64,000 nt of DNA from Flavisolibacter ginsenosidimutans (GCF_007970805.1 NZ_CP042433.1:3906001-3970000), one strand, 5' to 3'. Positions 34,194 through 43,140 are shown, counted from the stretch's first letter. The notes: generated by a model not told the origin, from the sequence alone. Program-made: numbers and translations.

Positions 34194-36887
34194 ATGAGCG
34201 AAATAACCATCATCAAACCCTATCTCAAACTCTCCGGCCTTGAGCCGCTGACGATACGGCCCGAATCGAATTTTGTAAACGTTGGCGAACGCACCAACGT
34301 GACCGGCTCCAAAAAATTTGCGCGGCTCGTTCGTGAGAATAAATACGAAGAAGCGCTTTCGGTTGCACGGCAGCAAGTAGAAAACGGCGCACAGATTCTT
34401 GACGTGAACATGGACGATGCGCTGCTCGACGGCGTGAAAGCCATGACGATATTTTTGAACTTATTACAAGCCGAACCCGACATCGCAAAGATTCCCGTGA
34501 TGATTGATTCCTCGAAGTTTGAGATTATTGAAGCGGGATTGAAATGTGTGCAGGGCAAGTGCATTGTAAATTCGATTTCGATGAAAGAAGGCGTGGAGAA
34601 ATTTAAAGAACAGGCCTTCATTTGCCAGGCTTACGGAGCGGCCGTTGTCGTGATGGCGTTTGACGAGCAAGGCCAGGCTGACACACTCGAACGCCGTGTT
34701 ACCATCTGCGAAAAGGCGTATGACATTCTTGTAAATGAAGTGGGTTTTGATCCGCAGGACATCATCTTCGACCCAAACATTTTTGCCATTGCCACCGGCA
34801 TTGAAGAACACAACAACTACGCGGTTGATTTCATCGAAGCCACAAAGATTATCAAACAGAAAATGCCGCTGGCAAAAATCAGCGGTGGCGTGAGCAATGT
34901 GTCGTTTTCGTTTCGCGGCAACGATCACGTTCGCGAAGCCATTCATGCCGTCTTTCTTTATCACGCCATCAAAGCGGGCATGGACATGGGCATTGTGAAT
35001 GCCGGACAGTTGGTAGTTTATGATCAAATTGAACCGCAGCTAAAAGAGTTGTGCGAAGACGTTATTCTGAATAAACGCCCCGATGCAACCGAACGTCTTG
35101 TTGCTTTTGCCGAGAAAGTGAAAGGCAAGGGCAAGGAAGAAGAGAAGAAAGACGAAGCGTGGCGAAACGCTTCCGTTGAAGAAAGATTGAAACACGCACT
35201 GGTAAACGGCATCACCGATTACATTGATGCCGATACCGAAGAAGCCAGACAAAAATATCCGAAGCCGCTTGATGTAATTGAAGGGCCGTTGATGGCCGGT
35301 ATGGATGTGGTAGGTGATTTGTTCGGCAGCGGAAAAATGTTTTTACCGCAAGTGGTGAAAAGCGCAAGGGTCATGAAGAAATCGGTTGCCGTCTTGACGC
35401 CTTACATCGAAAAAGAAAAAGAAGAAAAAGCGGCACGCGGCGAAATTTCCCTTTCAGGTGCTCCAAAAATTTTGATGGCAACGGTGAAGGGCGACGTGCA
35501 CGACATCGGCAAAAACATCGTAGGCGTGGTACTCGGTTGCAACGGTTACGACGTGGTTGATTTGGGCGTGATGGTTCCGGCGGACAAGATTTTAGAAACC
35601 GCGCAAAAAGAAGCCGCGGACGTGATTGGCCTAAGCGGATTAATCACGCCTTCGCTTGACGAGATGGTGCACATTGCCAAAGAAATGAAGCGCCGCAACA
35701 TGAAGCAGCCTTTGTTGATCGGCGGCGCTACAACATCACGTACGCACACGGCGGTGAAGATTGCACCCGAATACGACAACGGCGTGGTGCATGTGTTGGA
35801 TGCTTCGCGCAGCGTAACGGTGGTGAGCAATCTTCTAAACAAAGAAGGAAAAGAAAATTTTCTGAAGCAATCGGCAAAAGAATACGAAACCCTGCGGCAA
35901 CAATTCGCCAACAAGCAAAAGCACAAGGTGTTGATTCCATACGAAGAAGCCGTTGTAACAAAAGAATATTTTGATTGGAAGAATTACCAGCCCACAAAGC
36001 CCGCCGTTGACGGCACAAAGGTTTTCAAAGACTTTGATTTGGGTACCATAGCCCGCTACATTGACTGGGGGCCGTTCTTTATTGGTTGGGAAATGCCGGG
36101 CCGCTTTCCGGATGTATTGAGCGATAAAATTTTTGGCACCGAAGCCACGCGGCTGTACAACGATGCACAAAACATGGTGAAGCAGATTGTAAATGAAAAC
36201 TGGTTCAGCGCATCCGGCGTCATTGGCTTTTGGCCCGCCAACTCAAACAACAAAGACACCATCACGCTGCAAACGAAAGAGGGCGAAGTGAAATTAGAAT
36301 CGCTGCGGCAGCAATTAAAAAAAGCGGTTGGGCAGCCTTCGTTTTCATTGGCCGATTTTGTTGCACCCGGCTCGTTCAAGCAGGATTACATGGGCGCTTT
36401 TGCCGTCACCATTCACGGTGCCAGAAAATGGATTGACAAGTTCATTGCCGAACACGACGAGTACAACAAAATACTGGTGCAAATTCTTGCCGATCGTTTT
36501 GTGGAAGCCTTTGCCGAATGTTTGCACGAACAAACAAGAAAGGAACACTGGGGTTATGAGAAGAACGAAACCCTTACGAACGAAGAATTAATCAAAGAAC
36601 AATACAAAGGCATTCGCCCCGCGCCGGGTTATCCGGCTTGTCCTGATCATACGGAGAAGATCAAATTGTTTTCGTTGCTGAACGTTACCGAAAACATCGG
36701 CATCGAGCTTACCGAAAGCCTCGCAATGGACCCGCCGGCATCGGTTTGCGGCTGGTACATTGCGCATCCGCAAAGCCACTATTTTGGTTTGGGAAAAATT
36801 GGTAAAGACCAGTTGCAGGATTATGCCGAACGCAAAGGCATGAGTCTGGAAGAAGCGGAGAGATGGTTAAGGCCGGCACTGGAATAA
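34194..36887 (+). CDS. metH: Methionine synthase, folate/cobalamin/activation subunit (split MetH)
   Basis: The 897-residue protein begins at the pterin-binding domain ([17 protein letters not shown]), then a cobalamin cap/binding region with the His ligand motif [14 protein letters not shown] (about residue 436). The C-terminal SAM-dependent reactivation domain contains '[17 protein letters not shown]' and '[18 protein letters not shown]'. Start at 34194 ([13 protein letters not shown]) is chosen because the in-frame ATG at 34155 lies in the repeat. It needs the upstream subunit for homocysteine. Confidence 0.95.
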   Translation: MSEITIIKPYLKLSGLEPLTIRPESNFVNVGERTNVTGSKKFARLVRENKYEEALSVARQQVENGAQILDVNMDDALLDGVKAMTIFLNLLQAEPDIAKIPVMIDSSKFEIIEAGLKCVQGKCIVNSISMKEGVEKFKEQAFICQAYGAAVVVMAFDEQGQADTLERRVTICEKAYDILVNEVGFDPQDIIFDPNIFAIATGIEEHNNYAVDFIEATKIIKQKMPLAKISGGVSNVSFSFRGNDHVREAIHAVFLYHAIKAGMDMGIVNAGQLVVYDQIEPQLKELCEDVILNKRPDATERLVAFAEKVKGKGKEEEKKDEAWRNASVEERLKHALVNGITDYIDADTEEARQKYPKPLDVIEGPLMAGMDVVGDLFGSGKMFLPQVVKSARVMKKSVAVLTPYIEKEKEEKAARGEISLSGAPKILMATVKGDVHDIGKNIVGVVLGCNGYDVVDLGVMVPADKILETAQKEAADVIGLSGLITPSLDEMVHIAKEMKRRNMKQPLLIGGATTSRTHTAVKIAPEYDNGVVHVLDASRSVTVVSNLLNKEGKENFLKQSAKEYETLRQQFANKQKHKVLIPYEEAVVTKEYFDWKNYQPTKPAVDGTKVFKDFDLGTIARYIDWGPFFIGWEMPGRFPDVLSDKIFGTEATRLYNDAQNMVKQIVNENWFSASGVIGFWPANSNNKDTITLQTKEGEVKLESLRQQLKKAVGQPSFSLADFVAPGSFKQDYMGAFAVTIHGARKWIDKFIAEHDEYNKILVQILADRFVEAFAECLHEQTRKEHWGYEKNETLTNEELIKEQYKGIRPAPGYPACPDHTEKIKLFSLLNVTENIGIELTESLAMDPPASVCGWYIAHPQSHYFGLGKIGKDQLQDYAERKGMSLEEAERWLRPALE

Positions 36888-36925
36888 TTGATTTATAATT
36901 TGCATTACGAACGAAAGAATCAAAT

Positions 36926-36955
36926 AAAAAAGCGGCTATCGAAGGCCGCTTTTTT
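36926..36955. terminator. Bidirectional terminator
   Basis: AAAAAAGCGGC pairs with GCCGCTTTTTT around TATCGAAG. It lies between the convergent metH and RDD genes. Confidence 0.88.
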
Positions 36956-36956
36956 C

Positions 36957-37448
36957 TTATCGTGTTTTTATCACTTTTGTTTTCGTCCAGGTGTCGTGCC
37001 ACAAGCCGCTGCCAAACCAAATGCTCAAAGCCTCGAACGGAACCAGGCGGCACAGGCTGCGCAACAAGGCATCTTTGAAGGTCAGTTCCTCGCCGTCTTC
37101 GCGAATGGCGCGGGTGCCTGTAATGAATTTACCAAGCGTATGTCCCCTAAACGCTTTCTCGCAAATGGTGTAGTAAACAAGATGATTGATGAGGGCAACG
37201 ATATAAGTCGTCAACAGTAAATACTCTTGTGAAAACAAGGTATAAGCCGCGTTGGGCGAAACCGACAGCAAAAACGTTGCAAGCAAATAGCTGGTGGCGT
37301 AACTGATGGCAAACCGCATCAGCAGAATGTCAACCAGGTAATTCAAAAACCGCTGGCCCGTGGTGGCTTCGTCGTATTCAACAAATTCACCTTCGGTGAA
37401 AAGATCGTGTTGCTCGTCAGCAGAAGGAAAGGTTTCGGTATTGTTCAT
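36957..37448 (-). CDS. RDD family membrane protein
   Basis: A 163-residue protein with an acidic N-terminus and an RDD domain. The Arg-Asp motif is seen in 'GQRFLNYLVDILLMRFAI'; two or three membrane helices follow, then 'GHTLGKFITGTRAIREDGEELTFKDALLRSL', a hallmark loop of the family. The function of RDD proteins is mostly unknown (some are ion or Na+/H+ transporters). It is the last gene of a run starting with the SemiSWEET gene. Confidence 0.88.
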   Translation of the reverse strand: MNNTETFPSADEQHDLFTEGEFVEYDEATTGQRFLNYLVDILLMRFAISYATSYLLATFLLSVSPNAAYTLFSQEYLLLTTYIVALINHLVYYTICEKAFRGHTLGKFITGTRAIREDGEELTFKDALLRSLCRLVPFEALSIWFGSGLWHDTWTKTKVIKTR

Positions 37449-37484
37449 TTTATTTTTTTAGTAAAATAAACGGCCGGAACCAGA

Positions 37485-38093
37485 TTACAAAATCGCTCTT
37501 CTTTCCAATTCATCGCGCAATTGTGCGGAGCTCGTAAACCGGATGGTTTCCAGGCCGAAGTCTTTCGCGGCTTCCGCGTTGCGCAGGTTGTCGTCAATGA
37601 ACAGCGCTTCTTCTTTTTTAATGTCGAAACGGTCGAGCAACAACTGAAAAAATTCCGGGAAAGGTTTGCGCATCTTTTCTTCACCGCTTACCAGTCGTCC
37701 GTCGAACCAATGGAGAAATTCATACAGCGCCAATGCTTTCGGAAAGGTCTCGGCGCTCCAGTTGGTGAGTGCGTACATTTTGTAATGGCCGCTTTCTTTC
37801 AGTTCTCTAAAAATCTCTACCGTTTCTTCAATCGGACCGCCCAGCATTTCTTCCCATCTGCCATAGTAAGCTTCAATGTGTTCTTTCCATTCAGGATGTT
37901 TTGCAATCAACACTTCATTGGCTTCTTTGATGGTGCGGCCCGCATCTTGTTCTTCGTTCCATTCGTGCGTGCAGATGTTTTCAAAAAAGTGCTTGCGTTT
38001 TTCTTCCTCGGGAATGAGTGTATCAAAAACATAGGCGGGGTTCCAGTCGATGAGCACACCGCCCAAATCGAAAATGATGGTTGTAACGTTCAT
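37485..38093 (-). CDS. HAD family phosphatase, copy 1
   Basis: The 202-residue HAD hydrolase starts 'VTTIIFDLGGVLIDWNPAY', giving the nucleophile Asp of motif I. Motif II Thr/Ser lies in 'ALTNWSAETF' and motif III/IV in 'KPFPEFFQLLLDRF...ALFIDDNLRNAEAA'. It resembles YihX-like HAD-IA phosphatases acting on sugar phosphates. It is about half identical by eye to the next gene 14 bp upstream, so the pair is a tandem duplication. Confidence 0.92.
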   Translation of the reverse strand: MNVTTIIFDLGGVLIDWNPAYVFDTLIPEEEKRKHFFENICTHEWNEEQDAGRTIKEANEVLIAKHPEWKEHIEAYYGRWEEMLGGPIEETVEIFRELKESGHYKMYALTNWSAETFPKALALYEFLHWFDGRLVSGEEKMRKPFPEFFQLLLDRFDIKKEEALFIDDNLRNAEAAKDFGLETIRFTSSAQLRDELERRAIL

Positions 38094-38107
38094 GGATTGT
38101 TGTGTAA

Positions 38108-38713
38108 TTAAAGAAGGTTTAATGCTTGTAATTCCTGCCGCAATTCTTCGGGACTTTTAAAATGAATGCCGCGAATGCCAAGGCTTTCCGCAGTCTCGAC
38201 ATTCTGTTCCGAGTCATCAATAAACACCGCTTGTTGCGGAGAAAGATTAAAGCGTTGCAGGGTCAATTGATAAATAGCAGCATCAGGCTTTTTTAGCTTT
38301 ACCTCGCCGCTGATAATCCTGTCGTCAAACCATTGAAGAAAAGGAAAGTCATCAACCGTGTCATTAAAGAGTTCCGCGTTCCAGTTGGAAAGCACATAAA
38401 GTTTATAGCCTTTTTCCTTTAGTTCTTTTAAAATTTCAACGCTTCCTTCGATGGGTCCGGCAAACATTTCTTTCCAGCGGGCATAAAAGGCACGAATGGG
38501 ATGCGCCCAGTCGGGATGTTCTTTTACCAACAGTTCCGTTGCTTCCTGCGGCGACCGGCCGGCATCCTGCTCCGAATGCCAATCCATCGTAGCGATGTTG
38601 TTCAGGAAATGGTCGCGTTCTTTTTTATCGGAGAAAATTTTATCGTAAAGAATGGTTGGGCTCCAGCGAACGAGTACGTTGCCCAAATCAAAAATGACGG
38701 TATCAATCTTCAT
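38108..38713 (-). CDS. HAD family phosphatase, copy 2
   Basis: A 201-residue HAD-IA hydrolase, 'DTVIFDLGNVLVRWSPTI' at the N-terminus and 'AVFIDDSEQNVETAESLGI' near the end. It aligns along its whole length with the downstream copy, including 'HSEQDAGRSPQEATE' versus 'NEEQDAGRTIKEANE'. Its start overlaps the stop of the SemiSWEET-like gene by 11 bp, so they are translationally linked. Confidence 0.92.
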   Translation of the reverse strand: MKIDTVIFDLGNVLVRWSPTILYDKIFSDKKERDHFLNNIATMDWHSEQDAGRSPQEATELLVKEHPDWAHPIRAFYARWKEMFAGPIEGSVEILKELKEKGYKLYVLSNWNAELFNDTVDDFPFLQWFDDRIISGEVKLKKPDAAIYQLTLQRFNLSPQQAVFIDDSEQNVETAESLGIRGIHFKSPEELRQELQALNLL

Positions 38714-39011
38714 GGTTCAAAATTTCTTTTGCGGCGTTTACTTCTTTGTCTTTTTTATGGCTGTACCGAAATTTAAAATACAGCATGATGAGCGAACAAA
38801 TCAGTACAAGGCTGTTGGTGTAAATGATGGGAACATCCCGAAGAATGATGCCATAAATAAGCCACATAACAACCGACACGGTGGCGAAGGTGAACATGAG
38901 AAGAGAAATGTCATCAGCCGATTTAGTTTTCCAGGTTTTGATGACCTGCGGCAAAAACGTAACGGCCGAGATGCTGCCTGCGGCCATGCCGAGGAGTTGG
39001 ATTGCGGTCAT
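38703..39011 (-). CDS. SemiSWEET-like PQ-loop transporter
   Basis: From Met at 39011 (MTAIQLLGMAAGSISAVTFL) the 102-residue protein has three membrane helices and one PQ-loop motif (TFLPQVIKTWKTKSADDIS), the SemiSWEET layout. Such half-transporters dimerise to carry sugars across the inner membrane. It heads a run with two HAD phosphatases and the RDD protein; sugar uptake followed by sugar-phosphate hydrolysis is possible but unproven. Confidence 0.88.
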   Translation of the reverse strand: MTAIQLLGMAAGSISAVTFLPQVIKTWKTKSADDISLLMFTFATVSVVMWLIYGIILRDVPIIYTNSLVLICSLIMLYFKFRYSHKKDKEVNAAKEILNHED

Positions 39012-39127
39012 AGTCGGCGAAGGTAACCCCAAACCCCTAAAGGCGCTTACCGTGACGTGCCAGAGTCATTGCTATGGGGTGGAGACAATGTGTTGTAAAC
39101 GACCATGAACCTCTTTAGGGGCAGGGT

Positions 39128-39856
39128 TCACCCTTTTTCCAACAGCCACCATCTTCGTCTGCGGGGCACAACTTTGTAATTGGTTTGAATGTATTTTAAA
39201 ATATGGTCCATGGCTTCGTCTATGCTGTCGGTGTACATCACCAGGTCCATGTCTTCTTTGGAGATGGTGCCCCTTGCGGCCATGTCCTGCATCGCTTCCC
39301 ACAATTCTTTATAATAAACTTTTCCAAACAACACCAACGGAAAGGCCGTCAGTGTTTTGGTTTGAACAAGCGTAAGCGTTTCAAAAAATTCGTCCATGGT
39401 GCCAAAGCCGCCGGGCAGAATGATGAAAGCGTAGGAATATTTTATGAGCAGTGTCTTGCGCACAAAAAAATGTTCAAACGTAATGGACGTGTCCACGTAT
39501 TTGTTGCCCACCTGTTCAAAGGGCAATTGAATGTTGCAGCCTACTGACCGGCCGCCGCTTTCAAAAGCGCCGCGGTTGGCAGCTTCCATAATTCCGGGGC
39601 CGCCGCCCGTCATGGTGGTAAAGCCAGAGGCGGCAATGCGTTTGCCAAACTCCACCGCTTGTTTGTAATATTCGTTGTCTTCTTTAAACCTTGCCGAACC
39701 AAATACCGTAATGCAGGGTCCCACAAAATGCAGGGTGCGAAAGGCCTTGACAAACTGCGTAAACACTTTCCAGGCAAAGCCCAATTCAAAGCTGCGGCTC
39801 TTGGGGCCTTCAAGGTAAACGGGTTCTTTGGGCGGGATGATGGGTTTGGGGGGCAT
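39128..39856 (-). CDS. LOG family protein (TIGR00730-type Rossmann fold)
   Basis: A 242-residue protein with the LOG signature GGGPGIMEAANRGA near residue 100 and PGGFGTMDEFFETLT near residue 170. Characterised members hydrolyse cytokinin riboside 5'-monophosphates or other nucleotide monophosphates at the N-glycosidic bond. The old label lysine decarboxylase is not appropriate. The gene is followed by 95 bp with no feature. Confidence 0.9.
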   Translation of the reverse strand: MPPKPIIPPKEPVYLEGPKSRSFELGFAWKVFTQFVKAFRTLHFVGPCITVFGSARFKEDNEYYKQAVEFGKRIAASGFTTMTGGGPGIMEAANRGAFESGGRSVGCNIQLPFEQVGNKYVDTSITFEHFFVRKTLLIKYSYAFIILPGGFGTMDEFFETLTLVQTKTLTAFPLVLFGKVYYKELWEAMQDMAARGTISKEDMDLVMYTDSIDEAMDHILKYIQTNYKVVPRRRRWWLLEKG

Positions 39857-39866
39857 GAGATAAAAG

Positions 39867-40322
39867 TAAGGAGGAGTCAGGAGGTAGAATGTAGGAGTTA
39901 GGAGTTAGGAGATAGAATGGTTAGATGCAATGGCTTTGGAATAAGCATTCAAGAGCCTTCCGACTTCGTTTGTAAGTTCGATTAACCTAGCATCGGTTTC
40001 ATATCCAAGATCCTTTGAAAGAATAATATAATACCGACATTCTTCAAGAGAAGAATGGGCGATGTTTAGAAAGTTCAATTTGTTCTTATAATCTTTCTTC
40101 TTGTAGCCTTCGGCAATGTTTGCAGCAATTGAAACTGCAGCTCGACGGAACTGCGATGTAAGTCCATAAACTTCGCGACGTGGAAAATTTTCGGTCATCC
40201 TATAAACCAGCAGCACAAATTCATGCGCCTTCTGCCAAACAAGCAAGTCTTCAAAAGTTTTCGTTTTCTCCATCTTTGAAGATAACCATTCTATCTCCTA
40301 CATTCTACCTCCTGCCTCCTTA
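39867..40322. mobile_element. S23/IVP-bearing inverted-repeat element
   Basis: Arms of about 40-55 bp flank the four-helix-bundle gene. Perfect blocks are 39879-39897 with 40295-40313 (19 bp) and 39907-39922 with 40284-40299 (16 bp). The left arm has one extra word (TTAGGAGTT) relative to the right. The words are AGGAGTTAGGAG and GGTAGAATG. The left arm encodes the last codons and stop of the enclosed gene. There is no transposase. Confidence 0.8.
39905..40273 (-). CDS. Four-helix-bundle protein, S23/IVP family
   Basis: The 122-residue protein has the family features: 'FEDLLVWQKAHEFVLLVYRM' at the N-terminus, 'LTSQFRRAAVSIAANIAEGY' in the centre and 'SSLEECRYYIILSKDLGY' after it. This family (TIGR02436) was first found in intervening sequences of 23S rRNA genes and is structurally close to Avd of diversity-generating retroelements. 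No reverse transcriptase is present here. The gene lies almost exactly between two arms of an inverted repeat, as IVP genes do in rRNA insertions. Molecular function unknown. Confidence 0.92.
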   Translation of the reverse strand: MEKTKTFEDLLVWQKAHEFVLLVYRMTENFPRREVYGLTSQFRRAAVSIAANIAEGYKKKDYKNKLNFLNIAHSSLEECRYYIILSKDLGYETDARLIELTNEVGRLLNAYSKAIASNHSIS

Positions 40323-40333
40323 TCTTCACTCCC

Positions 40334-41116
40334 ATGAAAATCATTTCCTACAACGTCAACGGCATTCGGGCTGCCATGAAAAAAGGTTTTGTTGATTGGC
40401 TGAAAACGCATCCGGCTGATGTGATTTGCATCCAGGAAAACAAGGCGCAGCAAAGCGATGTGGACGTTCAGTTGTTCAACGAGCTGGGCTACCACGATCA
40501 TTGGTTTTGCGCACAGAAAAAAGGCTACAGCGGCGTAACGGTGTTCACCAAAATTCATCCCGATAAAGTGCAGTGCGGCACCGGCCACCAAATGAGCGAC
40601 GACGAAGGAAGAGTGATGCAACTGGATTTTGGTAAAGTAAAATTGATCAACGCTTATTTTCCTTCCGGTACTTCGGGCGACGAACGGCAGACCTACAAGT
40701 ACCAATGGCTGGACGAATTTTTTGAGTACGTGCAAAAGCTGCGCAAAAAAAATCCGAACATTATTCTTTGCGGCGATTACAACATTGCGCACAAGGAAAT
40801 TGACATTCACAACCCAAAAGGCAACAAAAATCAATCAGGGTTTTTGCCCGAAGAAAGAGCGTGGATGGACAAATTTTACAGCAATGGTTGGGTGGACAGC
40901 TTTCGAACGTTTCATCCCGAGCCGCACCGCTACAGTTGGTGGAGTCAGCGCTTTCCCTCGGTGCGGGCCGAAAACAAAGGCTGGCGCATTGATTACATCA
41001 GCGTAACCGAACCACTGAAGCCGCACTTAAAAGATGCCGAAATTTTTCCCGACATAAAGCACAGCGACCATTGCCCCATTCTTGTAGAAGTAGATGTAGA
41101 AAAAGTTCAGGGATGA
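40334..41116 (+). CDS. xthA: Exodeoxyribonuclease III
   Basis: A 260-residue EEP-family nuclease: 'KIISYNVNGIRAAMKKGF' at the N-terminus, ICIQENKAQQSDV (metal Glu), CGDYNIAHKEID (catalytic Asp/Asn) and 'HSDHCPILVEVD' (catalytic Asp-His) at the end. It acts as AP endonuclease and 3'-5' exonuclease in base excision repair. TATCTTCA at 40321-40328, just outside the repeat arm, is a possible -7 box. The next gene overlaps by 4 bp. Confidence 0.96.
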   Translation: MKIISYNVNGIRAAMKKGFVDWLKTHPADVICIQENKAQQSDVDVQLFNELGYHDHWFCAQKKGYSGVTVFTKIHPDKVQCGTGHQMSDDEGRVMQLDFGKVKLINAYFPSGTSGDERQTYKYQWLDEFFEYVQKLRKKNPNIILCGDYNIAHKEIDIHNPKGNKNQSGFLPEERAWMDKFYSNGWVDSFRTFHPEPHRYSWWSQRFPSVRAENKGWRIDYISVTEPLKPHLKDAEIFPDIKHSDHCPILVEVDVEKVQG

Positions 41117-41424
41117 TTGTTTATAACGTAACCGTAAAAGTAGAAGAAAGCATTGCAGGCGACTGGCTGAAATGGCTCTTTGATGAGCACATTCCAGCGA
41201 TCATGAACACCGGTTGTTTCAACGCTTATAAAGTTGTTCGTTTATTGGAAGTTGACGACAGCGAAGGGCCGACTTACGCAATCCAATACAACGCCGAATC
41301 GAAGGCCGATTACAACCGTTACGTTGAACTTCATGCGCCGTTGATGCAGCAAAAATCATTTGACAAATGGGGCGGCGGCTTTATTGCGTTTCGAAGCGTG
41401 ATGGAAGTGGTCGAGAATCGTTGA
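41113..41424 (+). CDS. DUF4286 family protein
   Basis: From the ATG that overlaps the xthA stop (ATGA) the protein has 103 residues, a ferredoxin-like fold by pattern: 'MIVYNVTVKVEESIAGDW', 'WLFDEHIPAIMNTGCF', 'YAIQYNAESKADYNRYVE'. This matches DUF4286, common in Bacteroidota, with no known function. The TGA stop is supplied by the first word of the following inverted repeat. Confidence 0.88.
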   Translation: MIVYNVTVKVEESIAGDWLKWLFDEHIPAIMNTGCFNAYKVVRLLEVDDSEGPTYAIQYNAESKADYNRYVELHAPLMQQKSFDKWGGGFIAFRSVMEVVENR

Positions 41425-41485
41425 TCGTTGGTTGTTGGCCGTCACGAGCAACGGCCAACAACCAACGATCAACTTTCAGCGGTCA
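41420..41485. repeat. Word-type inverted repeat, perfect 23-bp stem
   Basis: 41420-41442 is a perfect complement of 41451-41473 with an 8-nt loop; words GTTGATCG, GTTGGTTG and GTTGGCCG. A further word GGTCAACG (41481-41488) extends the right side. The stop codons of both convergent neighbours lie in these words (TGA in GTTGATC and in GTTGACC). Confidence 0.9.
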
Positions 41486-41767
41486 ACGTTGAATGTATCC
41501 CTGCAAGGCTTTCACGTACGTTTCAAACGCATCAACGCCTTTGGTTGTAATCCTGCAAAGCGTTTGCGGATAATTGTCTTTAAACTGTTTTTGCACTTCA
41601 ATGTATTCGGCGTCTTTCAGCTTTTGAATTTGCACGCTTAAGTTACCCGCCGTGGCGCCGGTCTTTTCTTTTAAAAACGTGAACTCGGCTTCTTTCACGC
41701 CAATGAGCAAGGACATTACCGCCAGGCGCAATTGCGAATGCAATATGGGGTCGAGTTCTTTAAACAT
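41483..41767 (-). CDS. Small winged-helix transcriptional regulator
   Basis: The 94-residue protein is one winged helix-turn-helix: 'LHSQLRLAVMSLLIGVKEAEF', 'TFLKEKTGATAGNLSVQIQKL' (recognition helix) and a wing 'YIEVQKQFKDNYPQTLCRIT'. It belongs to the MarR/PadR-like HTH_27 group of small regulators. It overlaps the membrane-protein gene by 8 bp, an arrangement often seen where the regulator controls its own operon. Target unknown. Confidence 0.88.
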   Translation of the reverse strand: MFKELDPILHSQLRLAVMSLLIGVKEAEFTFLKEKTGATAGNLSVQIQKLKDAEYIEVQKQFKDNYPQTLCRITTKGVDAFETYVKALQGYIQR

Positions 41768-42353
41768 GCTTCTTCTTCTCCTTCAAATAAGCGCTCCGCA
41801 ACAGATTTCCCGGCAAGAACCAGGCAAAAAAAGCCGAGACAAAAAACAACAACAAGTCAACGCGGGTTGACGTGTAGATGCTCACAACGGCGGCTATCCA
41901 ACAAACAATGCCGCCGGCAATCATGGCGGTAAAACGATGTGTGTAGCCGGTTGCAAACGTGGGCATACCATAAAGAATGAGAAACAAACACGCACTTCCG
42001 TCGGGCTTCATCACGTTGGCATAAAACGAAAGCAAAAAGATGCCGATGCCGAAGCTGATCCAAATGCCGCTCATGGCATCGGCGGTATGTGATTTAAACT
42101 TTTGGCTTTTGCCCTCGCGAACGGAGATAACAATTTGTGGAACAACGGCAAGCAAGGTTAACCACCATACGTTGCCCAGCCACGGAATGTGCCACCACGT
42201 GTTGCCAAAAGAAACCGCACTGCAAAACATAATCACGCTTCCCCACAACAGTGCACTGGTGCCGCTTTCGTGGTAAGCGTTGCGGGCCTTGTAAATCATT
42301 TCTTCAATCAGTGCCAGGCTTTCTTTGTGCGAAAATTCTTCGGGCTTTTCCAT
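41760..42353 (-). CDS. Multi-pass membrane protein of unknown function
   Basis: From Met at 42353 the 197-residue protein has a 40-residue charged N-terminus and about five membrane helices ('ALLWGSVIMFCSAVSF', 'WLTLLAVVPQIVI', 'IWISFGIGIFLLSFYANV', 'AMIAGGIVCWIAAVVSIYT', 'LLLFFVSAFFAWFLPGNLL'). No family with known function is recognised. Translational overlap with the downstream HTH gene suggests joint function. Confidence 0.82.
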   Translation of the reverse strand: MEKPEEFSHKESLALIEEMIYKARNAYHESGTSALLWGSVIMFCSAVSFGNTWWHIPWLGNVWWLTLLAVVPQIVISVREGKSQKFKSHTADAMSGIWISFGIGIFLLSFYANVMKPDGSACLFLILYGMPTFATGYTHRFTAMIAGGIVCWIAAVVSIYTSTRVDLLLFFVSAFFAWFLPGNLLRSAYLKEKKKHV

Positions 42354-42373
42354 GCGTTTTATTTGTGAGGAGA

Positions 42374-42436
42374 GTTCACGGTTTACCGTTTGCAATTACG
42401 GCGTTAACTGCGAACGGTAAGCAGTGAGCTGTGAAC
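42374..42436. repeat. Word-type inverted repeat, GTTCACGG/ACCGTTTGC vocabulary
   Basis: Left arm 42374-42395 (GTTCACGGTTTACCGTTTGC and on) is approximately complementary to 42408-42436, the right arm carrying one extra word. It separates the membrane-protein gene from the next gene on the same strand. Confidence 0.65.
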
Positions 42437-42442
42437 GTGTAT

Positions 42443-43099
42443 TTACTTTGGCAATTGCGCCATGAAATATTGCAGGGTCGTGCGGCCCCAATTTGGATCA
42501 ATATTGCCGGAAGGTTTGAAGGTTTCAAATTTTTGCCCGGCTTTTTCAAACAAGATTTTTGCTTCGGTTTTGCTGCCGCCGAATTGTTCCGGGGTAAAAA
42601 ATTTATCCTGACCCTGCAGCAAATACACACGCGGGTTTTCGGGGTTTAATTTGGCCGCTGTTTGCAAAGCTTGTTCGGCTTGCGGACCGTATGTCATGTA
42701 GCGGCTCATCGGGTCGGCCATCATGCGCAGCGTGGCAATCATTTTCTTTACCACATAGATCTCAGAATTGTTTGGATTCAGTGCGTCGGCCTTGTTTAGC
42801 AGGGCTTCGGCTTTGTCGGCCATGGGATCGGTTTTCGATGCATCCGGTTTTTGCATGCCCATCATGTACGCAGCATTCACTTGCGCAAGCGCTGCGTAGT
42901 AATAAGGCTGCCATTTGTTTTTCTCTGCATCGGCAATGCGTTCAAAAGCGGCAGAAAGCGTCAGCAGTTCCGGTGTACTGTGCGTCGTATCTATTGCAAT
43001 GACTTTGGGTATCATCGCATTCGTATACTTATCGTCCTGCGCTTTTACAGCAAGACTTAATCCCGCTAACACAGTTAAAGAGAAGAGGAGTTTTTTCAT
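42443..43099 (-). CDS. Secreted protein with TPR-like helices
   Basis: A 218-residue protein with a signal peptide (MKKLLFSLTVLAGLSLAVKA) and helical repeats ('PYYYAALAQVNAAYMMG', 'AEALLNKADALNPNNSEIYV', 'ALQTAAKLNPENPRVYLLQG'). TPR-type protein binding in the periplasm is likely. It follows the TonB receptor gene by 41 bp on the same strand, so it could belong to the same transcript. Confidence 0.82.
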   Translation of the reverse strand: MKKLLFSLTVLAGLSLAVKAQDDKYTNAMIPKVIAIDTTHSTPELLTLSAAFERIADAEKNKWQPYYYAALAQVNAAYMMGMQKPDASKTDPMADKAEALLNKADALNPNNSEIYVVKKMIATLRMMADPMSRYMTYGPQAEQALQTAAKLNPENPRVYLLQGQDKFFTPEQFGGSKTEAKILFEKAGQKFETFKPSGNIDPNWGRTTLQYFMAQLPK

Positions 43100-43140
43100 G
43101 ATTGATGTATTTGTTTTTGTTTGAAGTTTTTATTTGGCTT

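Noticed and set aside
33104..36887. Split metH considered as a frameshifted single gene
   Set aside because: The upstream part ends cleanly after its domain, the gap is 55 bp and the downstream part has its own start; both are full modules.
39033..39127. Gap before the SemiSWEET gene as a small gene or tRNA
   Set aside because: No cloverleaf, no open frame with coding character and no terminator were seen.
39905..40273. Four-helix-bundle gene considered as an Avd of a diversity-generating retroelement
   Set aside because: There is no reverse transcriptase, template repeat or variable repeat nearby; the sequence fits S23/IVP better.
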